Shown: piece by piece, positions 35,192 through 44,705 of the stretch | How positions within the stretch are numbered: position 1 is the stretch's first letter | Layout: every line of letters begins with the position of its first letter | Assembly (NCBI GenBank): GCA_964618895.1 | Contig: CAZUDO010000008.1 | Coordinates: 1-64,000, forward strand | DNA from: CAZUDO01 sp964618895 | GTDB taxonomy: Bacteria; Desulfobacterota; Binatia; DP-6 | Direction of reading: 5' to 3' | DNA length: 64,000 nucleotides | Program-made: the position numbers and the translations under genes | The notes under the pieces: generated by a model | Told to the model about the DNA's origin: nothing | The model's database searches: none | Seen by the model: only the letters and a program-made list of their open reading frames with translations

Positions 35192-36178
35192 ATGCGCGCC
35201 ATCCTCATCCGGGAGCCCGGCGACGAGCGCATGCTCGAGCTGGGCGATACGCCCACCCCGCCTCTCGGCCCGAGCGACATCCGAATCCGCGTGCGGACGA
35301 CGGCGGTCAACCGCGCCGATCTGTTGCAGCGCCAGGGCTTCTACCCCCCTCCCCCGGGGGCGTCCCCGGTCCTCGGCCTCGAATGTGCCGGCGACGTGGC
35401 CGCGGTGGGGAGTGAGGCGCGTGGCGTGTCCGTGGGACAACGCGTCATGGCCCTGCTCCCGGGGGGCGGCTACGCCGAGGAGGTCGTCGTACACTACCGC
35501 TGCGCGATGCCGGTGCCCGATGGCATGAGCGACGAGGAGGCCGGCGCCTTCCCCGAGGTGTTTCTCACGGCCTTTTCGAATCTGTTTCTGCCCGCGTTGG
35601 GCGCCCTGCGGCGCGGCGAAGCGGCCCTGGTGCATGGCGGCGCCGGCGGCGTCGGCACGGCGGCGATCCAGCTCCTGCGCGAGGCAGGCCATCCCTCTAT
35701 CGTGACTGTGGGCAGCGACGAGAAATGCCGCCGCTGCGTCGAGCTGGGCGCGACCGTCGCAGTCAACTACCGCACCGAAGACTTCGTCGCACGCGCGAAG
35801 GAGGCGACCGGCGGTCACGGCGTCGGGGTTGTGCTCGACCACATCGGCGCCCGCTACCTGGCACAGAACCTCGCCGCCCTGGCCACCGGCGGACGTCTGG
35901 TCGAGATCGGGCTCATGGGCGGTGCACGGGCCGAGATCAACCTGGGCGACCTGCTGGTGCGCCGCCTGGCCGTCATTGGCTCGACGCTGCGCGGGCGCCC
36001 GATCGACGAGAAGGCGGCCATCATCGAGGCCTTCACGGCACGGTTCGGCACCGCGCTCGCCGGCGGTCGGCTCCGACCGCCGATCGACCGGGTGCTCCCG
36101 CTGGCCGACGCCGCCGCGGCGCATCGGCGCATGCAGGCGAGCGAGCACGTCGGGAAGATCGTGCTGCGCGTGACGTGA
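35192..36178 (+). CDS. NAD(P)H:quinone oxidoreductase, PIG3-like zinc-independent MDR
   Basis: Reduces quinones or enones with NADPH. The 328-residue medium-chain reductase fold has NRADLLQRQGFYPPPPG, the LECAGDVAAVG turn and cofactor loop HGGAGGVGTAAIQL. There are no structural-zinc cysteines, as in the TIGR02824 group. It is coupled to the downstream TMTC-like gene by a GTGA overlap, an odd pairing of function. Confidence 0.93.
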   Translation: MRAILIREPGDERMLELGDTPTPPLGPSDIRIRVRTTAVNRADLLQRQGFYPPPPGASPVLGLECAGDVAAVGSEARGVSVGQRVMALLPGGGYAEEVVVHYRCAMPVPDGMSDEEAGAFPEVFLTAFSNLFLPALGALRRGEAALVHGGAGGVGTAAIQLLREAGHPSIVTVGSDEKCRRCVELGATVAVNYRTEDFVARAKEATGGHGVGVVLDHIGARYLAQNLAALATGGRLVEIGLMGGARAEINLGDLLVRRLAVIGSTLRGRPIDEKAAIIEAFTARFGTALAGGRLRPPIDRVLPLADAAAAHRRMQASEHVGKIVLRVT

Positions 36179-38241
36179 CCGAGCGACTCTCGACGTTGAC
36201 ACGGGGACCGGGGTCGACGATACGAGCCCGCGTGGTCGCCCGGGATGTCGTGCTGGCCGCGGCGGTCGCGCTGCTCGCCGCCCTGCCGTATGCGCGGGTG
36301 TACGGGTATGCGTTCGTCAACTACGACGATACGCTCTACGTAACCGCCAATCCGGTGGTGCAGCAGGGGCTCACGCGTGCGACCGCGAGCTGGGCCCTGA
36401 CCACGACCGACGCCGCCAACTGGCACCCGCTCACGTGGTGGTCGCACATGCTGGATGTGCAGCTGTTCGGGCTGGCCCCGGGCAGCCATCACCTGACCAG
36501 CGTCCTCCTGCACGCGCTCAACGCCGCACTGCTGTTTCTGGTGCTCCGGCGGCTGACCGACGCTCCGTGGCGCAGCGCGCTGGTCGCCGCCGTGTTCGGC
36601 GTGCACCCGCTCGCGGTCGAATCGGTGGCGTGGATCGGCCAGCGCAAGACGGTGCTGTGCACCTCGTTCGCGCTGCTCGCGCTGTGGTCGTACGCTGGGT
36701 GGATCCGGCGCGGCGGCGTGGTCCGGGGCATGCTCGTCGTGCTGTGGTTCGCAGCCAGCCTGCTCGCGAAGCCCATGTTCGTCACACTGCCTTTCGTCCT
36801 CCTCTTGCTCGACCACTGGCCGCTGGCGCGCGCCACCCCCCTTGCCCGTCGCGTGCTCGAGAAGACACCGCTCCTGTTGCTCTGCGCGGCATCGAGTGTC
36901 GTCACCTACCTCGCGCAGGAGCACGGGGGGGCGATGCGGGTGACCAACCCCCTCGACGACCGCATCCGGAACGCCGTGGTGGCGTATGCGCAGTACGTGC
37001 GCGCAGCCATGTGGCCCGCCGACCTGGCCGTGCTTTACCCGCTGCCGGCCGAATGGCCCCTGCCGACGGTCGCCGTCGCCCTCGCACTCCTGGGCGGGCT
37101 CACGGCCCTCGCCGTCGCGGCACGGCGTCAGCGGCCCGCCGTGCTCATCGGCTGGCTCCTGTTTCTCGGCACGCTGGTTCCGATGATCGGCCTGGTGCAG
37201 GTCGGGTACCAGGCACGGGCCGACCGCTACATGTACGTTCCGCTGGTGGGGCTCGCGGTGATGGTCGTGTGGGGGATCCCCGACGGCTGGCCGCGTCCCC
37301 TATCGATCGTCGGCGCCGGGCTGGCTGTGCTCGGGCTGCTCGTGATCAGCGCGCGACAGGCCCCGGTCTGGCGCGACAGCCGAAGCCTGTTCACGCACAG
37401 CGTCGCCGTCGCCCCGGGTAGCCCGGTCGCGCACCAGAACCTCGCCATGGCCCTCCTGGACGACGGCGAGGTCGATGCCGCCCTGGCACACTACCAGGCG
37501 GCGCTCGCGCTCGATCCTCGCTTCGCGGGGGCCTACACCGGCCTCGGGGCCGTGTACGCCCGCCAAGGGAAACCCGCCGAGGCCCGTCAGGCCTTCGAGC
37601 AGGCGCTGGCCATCGCCCCCACGCTGGCGGCCGCGCATGCGAGCCTGGCGAGGCTCTTGGCCAAGGAAGGCCAGCTGGAGCAGGCGCGTACGCACCTGGA
37701 GCAGGCCATCGCCGCGGAGCCGGCGACACCGGAGTTCCACTATGCCCTGGCCCTCGTCTACGACGGCGAGCGGAAGCACGCCGAGGCCGTCGCCGCCTAT
37801 CGCGAGGCGGTCCGTCTGCAACCGCACTACCCGGAAGCATGGCTCGGTCTCGGCAACGCGCTGAGCGACGCGCACGCGCAGGCGGAGGCAATCGCCGCCT
37901 ATCGGACGGCCATCGCCCTTCTGCCCACGCTCCCGCTGCCGAAGCACAACCTGGCCTGGCTGCTGCTCGCGAAGCCCGACCGGACGGCCGCGGACGTGAC
38001 CGAGGCCATCGCCCTGCTCGACGAGGCCAACCGTCTCACCGACCACGAGGACCCGCGCATGCTCGACACGCTGGCGGTCGCCTACGCCATCAACCGTCAG
38101 TTCGACCGCGCGCTCGAGACCGACACGCGCGCCCTGGCCGCCGCCCGCGCCCGCGGGGACCCGGGCCTCGTCGACGAGATCCGACAGAACCTCGATCGGT
38201 TCGAACAGATGCGCGCGGCGACCGCCGGCGCCACTTCCTGA
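36175..38241 (+). CDS. TMTC-like GT-C membrane protein with C-terminal TPR domain (paralogue)
   Basis: A 688-residue protein with the same plan as the one at 27370-29208. About ten transmembrane helices begin near residue 24. The first loop is FVNYDDTLYVTANP with the Asp pair at 51-52, followed by ANWHPLTWWSHMLDVQLFG. Around seven TPR units start at about residue 415. It is likely a membrane glycosyltransferase of the TMTC/O-mannosyltransferase type. GTG is chosen from the overlap with the upstream stop. It is followed after 15 bp by a carboxymuconolactone-decarboxylase-like gene. Confidence 0.85.
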   Translation: MTERLSTLTRGPGSTIRARVVARDVVLAAAVALLAALPYARVYGYAFVNYDDTLYVTANPVVQQGLTRATASWALTTTDAANWHPLTWWSHMLDVQLFGLAPGSHHLTSVLLHALNAALLFLVLRRLTDAPWRSALVAAVFGVHPLAVESVAWIGQRKTVLCTSFALLALWSYAGWIRRGGVVRGMLVVLWFAASLLAKPMFVTLPFVLLLLDHWPLARATPLARRVLEKTPLLLLCAASSVVTYLAQEHGGAMRVTNPLDDRIRNAVVAYAQYVRAAMWPADLAVLYPLPAEWPLPTVAVALALLGGLTALAVAARRQRPAVLIGWLLFLGTLVPMIGLVQVGYQARADRYMYVPLVGLAVMVVWGIPDGWPRPLSIVGAGLAVLGLLVISARQAPVWRDSRSLFTHSVAVAPGSPVAHQNLAMALLDDGEVDAALAHYQAALALDPRFAGAYTGLGAVYARQGKPAEARQAFEQALAIAPTLAAAHASLARLLAKEGQLEQARTHLEQAIAAEPATPEFHYALALVYDGERKHAEAVAAYREAVRLQPHYPEAWLGLGNALSDAHAQAEAIAAYRTAIALLPTLPLPKHNLAWLLLAKPDRTAADVTEAIALLDEANRLTDHEDPRMLDTLAVAYAINRQFDRALETDTRALAAARARGDPGLVDEIRQNLDRFEQMRAATAGATS

Positions 38242-38256
38242 TCACGGAGGGACACC

Positions 38257-38628
38257 ATGGCAGACCACGACGATTTCCTCGCCCGCGGCCGCGCCGTCGC
38301 CGAGAAGCTCTGGGGAGCACGTGCCGGCGGCCAGGAGCTGCCGGCCCACAAGCTGGCACCCGAGTTCTTCGCCCTGGTCACGCAATTCGTCTTCGGCGGG
38401 TTCTGGGCGCGCCCGAATCTCGACCTGCGCAGCCGCAGCCTGTGTACGGTCGCGCAGCTCGCCGCGCTCGGCAAGACGGACGAGTTGAAGGGGCACCTGT
38501 ATGGGGCGCTCAACCTCGGCATCCGACGGGAGGAGCTGATCGAGGTGCTCATGCAGACGGCGTGCTATGCGGGGGTGCCGGCGGCGGTGACGGCGCTGAA
38601 TGCGGGGGCGGAGGTGCTTGGGCCGTAG
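38257..38628 (+). CDS. Carboxymuconolactone decarboxylase family protein (AhpD-like fold)
   Basis: A 123-residue all-helical protein with FVFGGFWARPNLDLRSRSLCTVAQLAALG and a C-terminal GIRREELIEVLMQTACYAG, typical of the CMD family. The CxxC pair of AhpD peroxidases is not present, so a gamma-carboxymuconolactone-decarboxylase-like activity is more likely. GGAGGGACACC before the ATG is a good ribosome site. Palindromic element C follows in the gap to the convergent gene. Confidence 0.92.
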   Translation: MADHDDFLARGRAVAEKLWGARAGGQELPAHKLAPEFFALVTQFVFGGFWARPNLDLRSRSLCTVAQLAALGKTDELKGHLYGALNLGIRREELIEVLMQTACYAGVPAAVTALNAGAEVLGP

Positions 38629-38636
38629 CGGCGGTC

Positions 38637-38750
38637 CGCGCGAGCGGGGCCGGGGTCTCCGCTTCGTTCGCCGGCGGTCGTAGCGGCAGGGCCACACGCG
38701 GCGGCCGCGTCGCCGGCTCAAGGCGCTGCGACCCCGGCCCCGCTCGCGCG
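38637..38750 (-). repeat. Palindromic two-stem element, copy C
   Basis: Perfect 21-bp arms (38637-38657 and 38730-38750) flank a 72-nt core. Read on the minus strand, the core opens GCAGCGCCTTGAG and closes CGAACGAAGCGGA. The inner stem is GCCGGCG/CGCCGGC, the same as copy A. Flanks are GAGT and GACC. It lies between convergent genes. Confidence 0.9.
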
Positions 38751-38803
38751 ACTCGGCATTGCGGCGCCTCAGCGCGCGGGCCGCGGCTCCGCCACGCCTT
38801 CGC

Positions 38804-39697
38804 CTACGGCTTGGCGGGCGCCAGGTGGAGCTTCACGTTGGCCTGGCGTTCGATGAGCTCGACCAGGTCGGTGAAGTCGCGGTCGCCAAGGCCGGCGCCG
38901 ACGGCGGCGACGAGCGCTTGGGCCACCCCGGCGGCGACCGGGACCGGGACGGCGGCTTCACGCGCGACCTCGAGCAGCAGCCCGGCGTCCTTGGCGGCGA
39001 GGGCCAGGGCGAACTGGGTCGGGCGGTGGCGGGTGTTGATGCCCTCGACCATCCGGTCGGTGAAGAAGTTGCCGGCGCCGCCGGTGCGGATCACGTCGAT
39101 CATGGTGCGCAGGTCGATGCCCGCCTTGGTGGCTACCGCGAGGGCTTCGAGCGACGCCCAGGTGGCACTGAAGGCGAGCAGGCTGTTGACCAGCTTGGCG
39201 GTGTTGCCGAGCCCGAGCGGGCCCAGGTGGAAGACCGCGCGCCCGAGCTTCTCCAGGATGGGACGGCAGCGCTCGTAGACCGCCGGTGCCCCGCCCACCA
39301 TGAACACCAGCATGCGCGCCTGCGCCCCCGGCGCCCCGCCCGTGAGCGGCGCCTCCAGCAGATGGCGGCCGGCGGCCGCCAGGCGCTGCCCCACCGCCCG
39401 GATCGTCGCCGGCGCGTTGGTGCTCAGGTCGACCAGGATCGCATCCCGCGCGGCCCCGGCCAGCCACGCTTGCGCCACCGCTTCCATCACCGCCGGGGTC
39501 GGCAGCGACGTGAACGTGATCTCGCTGGCGGTGGCAACCGCCGCCGGCGACCCGCCCGCCTGCGCGCCCTGCGCCACCAGCGCCTGCACGCGTGCCGGGT
39601 CGGTGTCGTGGACGGCGACCGTGTGCCCGTCCACGAGCAGGTTGGCTGCGATCGCCCCCCCGATGTTGCCGGCGCCGATGACTCCCAGCCGGCTCAC
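38804..39697 (-). CDS. NAD(P)-dependent beta-hydroxyacid dehydrogenase (3-hydroxyisobutyrate dehydrogenase-like)
   Basis: Oxidises a beta-hydroxyacid using NAD(P)+. The 297-residue protein has the Rossmann motif GVIGAGNIGG at 5-14, LVDLSTNAP, EAPLTGGAPGA, catalytic Lys168 in GNTAKLVNS and a C-terminal KDAGLLLEVA. GTG overlaps the stop of a very large secreted Cys-rich protein gene (GTGA). That coupling decides the start but is functionally unexpected. Confidence 0.93.
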   Translation of the reverse strand: MSRLGVIGAGNIGGAIAANLLVDGHTVAVHDTDPARVQALVAQGAQAGGSPAAVATASEITFTSLPTPAVMEAVAQAWLAGAARDAILVDLSTNAPATIRAVGQRLAAAGRHLLEAPLTGGAPGAQARMLVFMVGGAPAVYERCRPILEKLGRAVFHLGPLGLGNTAKLVNSLLAFSATWASLEALAVATKAGIDLRTMIDVIRTGGAGNFFTDRMVEGINTRHRPTQFALALAAKDAGLLLEVAREAAVPVPVAAGVAQALVAAVGAGLGDRDFTDLVELIERQANVKLHLAPAKP

Positions 39698-42600
39698 GGC
39701 GTACAGAGCAGCTTCACACTGTCGGAGTCGATCAGCAGCTGAGTGGTGATGCCCTTCAGCTTGAGGGCCTTGGTCCCCTTGGCGGTGGCCGACTTCTGCG
39801 GCACGCGGATCGCGAGTCGCGGGCCGCAATCGTTGGCCGGCGCGCTGGCGGCCGCCTCCGTCGCCCACAGGAGCAGGTTCCGGTTCTGGAGGTCCTCCGG
39901 GCGGCGCAGGATGTCTTTCTCGTTCGGCTTGCGGATGTCGACGAAGGCAACGGTGCCGAAGGTCGGGGCCGCGGGCGTGCAGGCGGGGAAACGCGGGTCG
40001 ACGTTGTTGGCGCACACCCAGATGTAGAACAGGCATTCGTCGGCCGTGCTACCGTGGTCGCAGGCGGGGTCACCGTCCTGGCATGTCTGCTTGATGCCGG
40101 GCTGCCCGGTGCGGTCCGGGAGCGGGTTCTCGTAGGCCCACTCGAGAACGCAGTCGGTGGTGGCGTCGCCCTTGCCGGCGATCCGGCCCGCGCCCGCGGG
40201 GGGCTCGAGGTAGCAGCGCGGCGAACAGCCGTCGCCGGCCGTGCCGTTGGCATCGTCGCACTGCTCGCGCCGCCCGGGATCGGTGACCGCGTCGCCGCAG
40301 CGGGGCAAGCGACAGTCGGGGCGGCAGGCCGCGTCCGGCGTGTTGGCGTTGGCGGCACCGGCGTCGCACTCTTCGCCCGCCTGCGGGACGCCGTCGCCGC
40401 AACCCGCCAGCAGCGTGCAGGCGTTCGAGCAGCCATCGCCGTTGTTGGTGTTGCCGTCGTCACACTGCTCGGCCCCTTCGACGACGCCGTTGCCACAGCA
40501 GGGCGTGATCGGCGTGTGATCGCAGGCGTCGGTCCCCTCGTTGCAGGTGTCGGCCGTGCACTGGTTGGTGTCGCCGCAGCCCCGGGGGCCACCGGAGACG
40601 CACGCCCCGGCCTGGCAGGAGTCCGAGACGCTACAGAAGAACCCGTCGCTACAGCTGGTACCGTTCGGCCGGTTGGGGTGCGTGCAATTGCCGGCGCTGC
40701 ACTGGTCGTCGGTACACTGGTTGCCGTCGTCGGTGCACGCGCCGGTGCGGTTGGTGAAGACGCAGCCCGTGGCCGGGCTGCAGGTGTCGGTGGTGCACTC
40801 CCGCGTGTCGTCGCACACCAGCGCCGTGCCGCAGATGCCGCCGGCGGTGCAGGTGCTCCCGACGGTGCACGCGTCGGAGTCGGTACAGGGCGTGCCGATC
40901 GTCACCGCCAGGTGCTGGCACCCGCCCGGCTCAGCACAGCTGTCGACGGTGCAGCTCGTGCCGTCGTTGCAGTTGGGCACCGTGCCCGGGGTGCAGGTCC
41001 CCGCCTGGCAGGTTTCCGTCCCGTTGCATGCCACGCCGTCCGGGCAGGGGGTGCCGTTGGGGGCGCGAAAATGGCTGCAGCCGAGCAGCGGATCGCAGCC
41101 GTCGGCGGTGCACGGCTGGCCGTCGTTACAGGTCTCGACCTGACAGAATGCCGAGCACCCGTCGCAACCCTGCGCATCCCCGTCGTCGCAGGTCTCGGGA
41201 TACTGCACACTGCCGTTGCCGCACACCGGACACGGGACGAGACACCCGACCGGGAACCCGAAGGCCGTGCAGGTCGCACGCGCGAACACGACCGGCGCTG
41301 GCTGGACGCTCCCGACCCCGATGACGGGCGCCAGGCGGCTCGGGTGATTGATGGCGTTGCCGCCCGGCAGCGAGGCCGCTTCGTTCTGGGTGGTGTTGAC
41401 GCTGCCCGCGATCGTGAGCTGCTCGCGGGCGCTCAAGGTGGTCGACCCGCCACTCCCGCCGCGCGACACGAGCTGTCCCCCCGCCGCGATGGTGAGGTCG
41501 CACCCGATCAGGCTCATGTCGCCCCCGGCGCCGCAGCTTCCGAACGTGTCGCAGTGTCCGCCGCTCGCGTCGACGATTCCCGTCGCCGTGACCAGCAGAG
41601 TGCCCGCGCCCGACGCCCCCGCTTCGAGATCGATCGGGCCGCCGTCGGTCACGTCGGTGGAGCTCTGGCTCAAGATCGTGCCGCTCAACGTCACCGCCCC
41701 GTCGGCACTCAAGTCGAAGACCCCGCCGCCGGCGCCGCCGGACACGTCGAAGAGTCCCGCGTGCGTGATGGTTCTGGCAAAGGCGTTGATCTCGCCGCCG
41801 CACCCCTGGCCGCCGTTGGCCTTCGCCGATACGACCGCGGTGCTCTGGACGGCGAGGGTCCCGGCCGCCTCCAGGTTGATGAACCCGCCGCCCCCGTCGC
41901 TGATCGCGCCTTCCGCCGACACCGTGGTCGCAATCGTCAGGTCCCCGAACGACGACGCGAGATCGATGTCGCCGCCGCAGCCGCCCCCGTCCGTCGAGCC
42001 GTTGCCGTTCGCCAGCAGGTCACCGAGCACAAGCACCTGCGTCCCGGCCAGGGCGCTCACCGAGCCGCCGCTCCCGGCCGCGCCGGTCGCGTTGGCGATC
42101 ACCTTGCGCAGCGTGACTTGTCCACCGGCCTGCGTGCTCAGCTGCCCGCCCTCGTCGCCGCTCACGTCGATCTCCTCGCCGAGGGTGAGATTGCCGACGG
42201 CGCGCAGGTCGATCGCCGAGGAGCCCGCGCTGACGGCGGTGATGCCGCTCCCGGGGAGGGTCACGAGGTCGGCGCCGGCATCGACGAAGATGACGCCACC
42301 AGCAGCGATCGGCGACAGCTTGTCGGCGTTCAGGCGCCCCGCCACCGTGACCGTGCCGCCGGCGAAGATGCGGATGGCTCCCACCCCGACCGTGCCGGAT
42401 ACGTCGATGCGGCCGTCGGAACTCGCCTGCTCGAGGGTCACGTTGCCGGTGGTCTCGATGCGGATCATGCCGCCGCGATCGTCCGGCGCGGCGTCCTCGC
42501 CCCGGCCGTTGATGAACCCGCCCGGCTTGATGACGAGGCTCCCGGCCTTGATGATGACGCTGCCGCTACCGACGATCAGCTCGACACCGTTGTCGAGGGT

Positions 42601-42807
42601 CACGGCGCGCGCGCCGAAGTCGAGCGTGCAGCCGTTCGCGATGTCGAAATCGCGAGTGATCGTGCACGGTCCGGCGCCGACCGGACAGCCGGCGTCGGCG
42701 GCCGAGACGTCCGCCGCCGTGCAGGCCGGGATCGGGACCGCGTGCGCCTGGCGTGGCCATACGCCGCCCGCCATGAGCCCGAGCAGACTGGCCGTGGCGA
42801 TCCGCAT
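39694..42807 (-). CDS. Large exported protein: Gly-rich beta region plus Myxococcus-type Cys-rich modules
   Basis: The 1037-residue protein has a signal peptide (cleavage near AHA at 23). Up to about residue 520 it is a repetitive Gly/Asp/Ser region of short strands (GGVIFVDAGA, GGDIDLASS, GGFINLEAAG), consistent with a parallel beta structure. From about 526 come Cys modules: CGNGSVQYPETCDDG, EGF-like loops (CNDGQPCTADGC), then CGNGVVEGAEQCDDGNTNN, the myxo-disulfide repeat type. The tail has no motif. A GGAGGGG ribosome site fixes the ATG. It is 15 bp behind a beta-helix protein gene, forming a secretion-related operon. Confidence 0.88.
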   Translation of the reverse strand: MRIATASLLGLMAGGVWPRQAHAVPIPACTAADVSAADAGCPVGAGPCTITRDFDIANGCTLDFGARAVTLDNGVELIVGSGSVIIKAGSLVIKPGGFINGRGEDAAPDDRGGMIRIETTGNVTLEQASSDGRIDVSGTVGVGAIRIFAGGTVTVAGRLNADKLSPIAAGGVIFVDAGADLVTLPGSGITAVSAGSSAIDLRAVGNLTLGEEIDVSGDEGGQLSTQAGGQVTLRKVIANATGAAGSGGSVSALAGTQVLVLGDLLANGNGSTDGGGCGGDIDLASSFGDLTIATTVSAEGAISDGGGGFINLEAAGTLAVQSTAVVSAKANGGQGCGGEINAFARTITHAGLFDVSGGAGGGVFDLSADGAVTLSGTILSQSSTDVTDGGPIDLEAGASGAGTLLVTATGIVDASGGHCDTFGSCGAGGDMSLIGCDLTIAAGGQLVSRGGSGGSTTLSAREQLTIAGSVNTTQNEAASLPGGNAINHPSRLAPVIGVGSVQPAPVVFARATCTAFGFPVGCLVPCPVCGNGSVQYPETCDDGDAQGCDGCSAFCQVETCNDGQPCTADGCDPLLGCSHFRAPNGTPCPDGVACNGTETCQAGTCTPGTVPNCNDGTSCTVDSCAEPGGCQHLAVTIGTPCTDSDACTVGSTCTAGGICGTALVCDDTRECTTDTCSPATGCVFTNRTGACTDDGNQCTDDQCSAGNCTHPNRPNGTSCSDGFFCSVSDSCQAGACVSGGPRGCGDTNQCTADTCNEGTDACDHTPITPCCGNGVVEGAEQCDDGNTNNGDGCSNACTLLAGCGDGVPQAGEECDAGAANANTPDAACRPDCRLPRCGDAVTDPGRREQCDDANGTAGDGCSPRCYLEPPAGAGRIAGKGDATTDCVLEWAYENPLPDRTGQPGIKQTCQDGDPACDHGSTADECLFYIWVCANNVDPRFPACTPAAPTFGTVAFVDIRKPNEKDILRRPEDLQNRNLLLWATEAAASAPANDCGPRLAIRVPQKSATAKGTKALKLKGITTQLLIDSDSVKLLCTP

Positions 42808-42821
42808 CGCGCTCCCCTCCG

Positions 42822-43772
42822 TCACGGCAGGCATGGCTGGCCCCCGATCGCGCACTGCACGCCCGGGCGGTGCTCCCCGTGCCCCTGGTTTCCGCTGCCG
42901 CGATTGCCGCCCTGGTCGTGTCCCCACGACCCTATGAAGACGAGGCCGTCGCCATCGTTGTTGGCGGCGTGGTTGCCCTGTAGCTCAACGCCCATGCCCA
43001 TGCCGTTGATCCCGGCGCCGCCGTTGCCGGACGCGGTGCAACCGTGGACTTCGACGTGCATGCCGTTGAAATGGATGCCGTCCTTGCCCCCGTTGTGGGC
43101 GACGCAGTCGAGCAGGCGCAGTCCCATGCCGTCCATCTTGAAGCCGTTGCCGCCGCTGTCCTCGGCCACCGCCCCCGTCAGGGTGGCGTCGGCGCCGCGG
43201 ACGGCGTACCCATCACCGCGGTTCCCGGCTGCGCGCGTGCCGCTCAGCCGGTAGCCCTTGCCGCCGACCGAGAAGCCGTCGCGGCCGGAGCCGCGCGCCT
43301 CGGTGCGGCGCACCTCGTAGCCCGAGGCGCTGATCTGGAGGCCGTCCCGGCCGTTCCCCTGCAGGACCACGCCGTCGAGCAGGCCGAGCGAGGCGTCGCC
43401 GCGCGCCACCACGCCATCGAGGAAGCCTTCGATGGTGGCCGCGCCGCCGCTGCTCACGATGCGTGCTCCCCCGGTCCCGCCGTACAGGACGAGCAGCCCG
43501 GTGCCGCGCCCCTGGCCGCGCAGGCGCTGCCCGGCAAGGTCGACGGTCACCGCCGTGGCGGTGTCGCTGCGGACAGTGAGCCCGTCACTGGCACAGGCCG
43601 CGCTCGTGACCGGATCGCCGACATCGAGCGCCACGTTGCTCACCACCACATCGCCACACGCACAGGGAACGTCCTGCCCGTGGACGTCGTCCCCGCACAG
43701 CTTAGCGCCGGCCTGAACCGGCACACCGACCATCGCGAGCGACAGCAGCGTACCCAGAGCTCGCCACCTCAT
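42822..43772 (-). CDS. Exported right-handed parallel beta-helix protein
   Basis: The 316-residue protein has a signal peptide (cleavage near QAGA at 23), then PbH1-type coils of about 22 residues with repeated G-N-G-x-D-G turns, such as LQGNGRDGLQI, GSGRDGFSVGG, GNRGDGYAVRG and NGGKDGIHFNG. The fold is that of periplasmic NosD-like or polysaccharide-acting proteins; no catalytic residues stand out. The gene has a strong GGAGG ribosome site and lies upstream of the large Cys-rich protein gene in one transcription unit. Confidence 0.9.
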   Translation of the reverse strand: MRWRALGTLLSLAMVGVPVQAGAKLCGDDVHGQDVPCACGDVVVSNVALDVGDPVTSAACASDGLTVRSDTATAVTVDLAGQRLRGQGRGTGLLVLYGGTGGARIVSSGGAATIEGFLDGVVARGDASLGLLDGVVLQGNGRDGLQISASGYEVRRTEARGSGRDGFSVGGKGYRLSGTRAAGNRGDGYAVRGADATLTGAVAEDSGGNGFKMDGMGLRLLDCVAHNGGKDGIHFNGMHVEVHGCTASGNGGAGINGMGMGVELQGNHAANNDGDGLVFIGSWGHDQGGNRGSGNQGHGEHRPGVQCAIGGQPCLP

Positions 43773-43854
43773 CGCCGACCTCCTTCCAGTATCGGCAACG
43801 GGTATACGCGCGCGGCCGTCGGGGCGTCAACTCGAAAACCGTGAATTCTCGATA

Positions 43855-44622
43855 CTATCGGGGCGGCATGCGGAGGGCGCCGTCGAGGCGGATGGTCTCG
43901 CCGTTCAGGTACGGGTTCTCGACGATGTGGCGCGCCAGCGCCGCGAATTCGCTCGGGCGCCCGAGGCGGGGCGGGAACGGGATGTTGACCGCCAGCGCCT
44001 GGCGGGCGGCCTCCGGGAGCACCGCCAGCATCGGCGTGTCGAACGTACCCGGCGCGATGGTCATCACGCGAATGCCGACACCGGCGAGATCACGCGCGAT
44101 CGGCAGTGTCATACCCACCACCCCACCTTTGGACGCCGAGTACGACGCCTGCCCGATCTGGCCGTCGAAGGCCGCCGCCGACGCCGTGTTGATGACGACG
44201 CCACGCTCCCCGTCGACATTGGGGGCGTTCTTCGCCATCAGGGCGGCGGCGAGCCGGATGACATTGAAGGTCCCGACCAGGTTGATCTCGATCGTCTTCT
44301 GGAAGATGGCGAGCGGCATCGGCCCGTCACGGTTGATGGTCCGCATGGCCGTGCCGACGCCGGCGCAATTGACCGCCACGTGCACCGCCCCGAAGCGCTC
44401 CACGGCCCGCTCGAGCGCGGCCTGGACCTCGGCCTCGCTGGTCACGTCGGCGGGAGCGAAGAGCACACGCTCCCCGAGCGTGCCCGCCACCGATTCGCCC
44501 GGCGAGCCCGGGCGATCGAGGATCACCGCCCGGCCTCCGGCGCCGACCAGTTCGCGCACCGTGGCTTCGCCGAGGCCCGAGGCCCCGCCCGTGACGACCG
44601 CAACCGTGTCTGCAACCCGCAT
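43855..44622 (-). CDS. SDR, 3-hydroxyacyl-CoA dehydrogenase type II (HSD17B10)-like
   Basis: The 255-residue SDR has TGGASGLGEATVREL, CAGVGTAMR, EINLVGTFNVIRLAA, the catalytic NTASAAAFDG and SYSASKGG, and ends with NGETIRLDGALRM. This is the pattern of 3-hydroxy-2-methylbutyryl-CoA dehydrogenase. It likely acts in beta-oxidation of branched or steroid-like acyl-CoA. Its promoter region is shared with the divergent DUF2889 gene. Confidence 0.93.
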   Translation of the reverse strand: MRVADTVAVVTGGASGLGEATVRELVGAGGRAVILDRPGSPGESVAGTLGERVLFAPADVTSEAEVQAALERAVERFGAVHVAVNCAGVGTAMRTINRDGPMPLAIFQKTIEINLVGTFNVIRLAAALMAKNAPNVDGERGVVINTASAAAFDGQIGQASYSASKGGVVGMTLPIARDLAGVGIRVMTIAPGTFDTPMLAVLPEAARQALAVNIPFPPRLGRPSEFAALARHIVENPYLNGETIRLDGALRMPPR

Positions 44623-44705
44623 GCGGCCTCCATAACCCCCGGCCGCCCGCCGACGCCAGCGCCGGTGCGCTTGCCTGCCGCCGCCTCCACGCGCCACACT
44701 GCGGC

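Noticed and set aside
40054..43254. Long open frame of 1066 codons antisense to the Cys-rich exported protein gene
   Set aside because: It is a codon-bias shadow in GC-rich DNA: Arg/Ala/Gly/Val-rich, with no domain, and fully opposite a gene with signal peptide, ribosome site and Cys modules.
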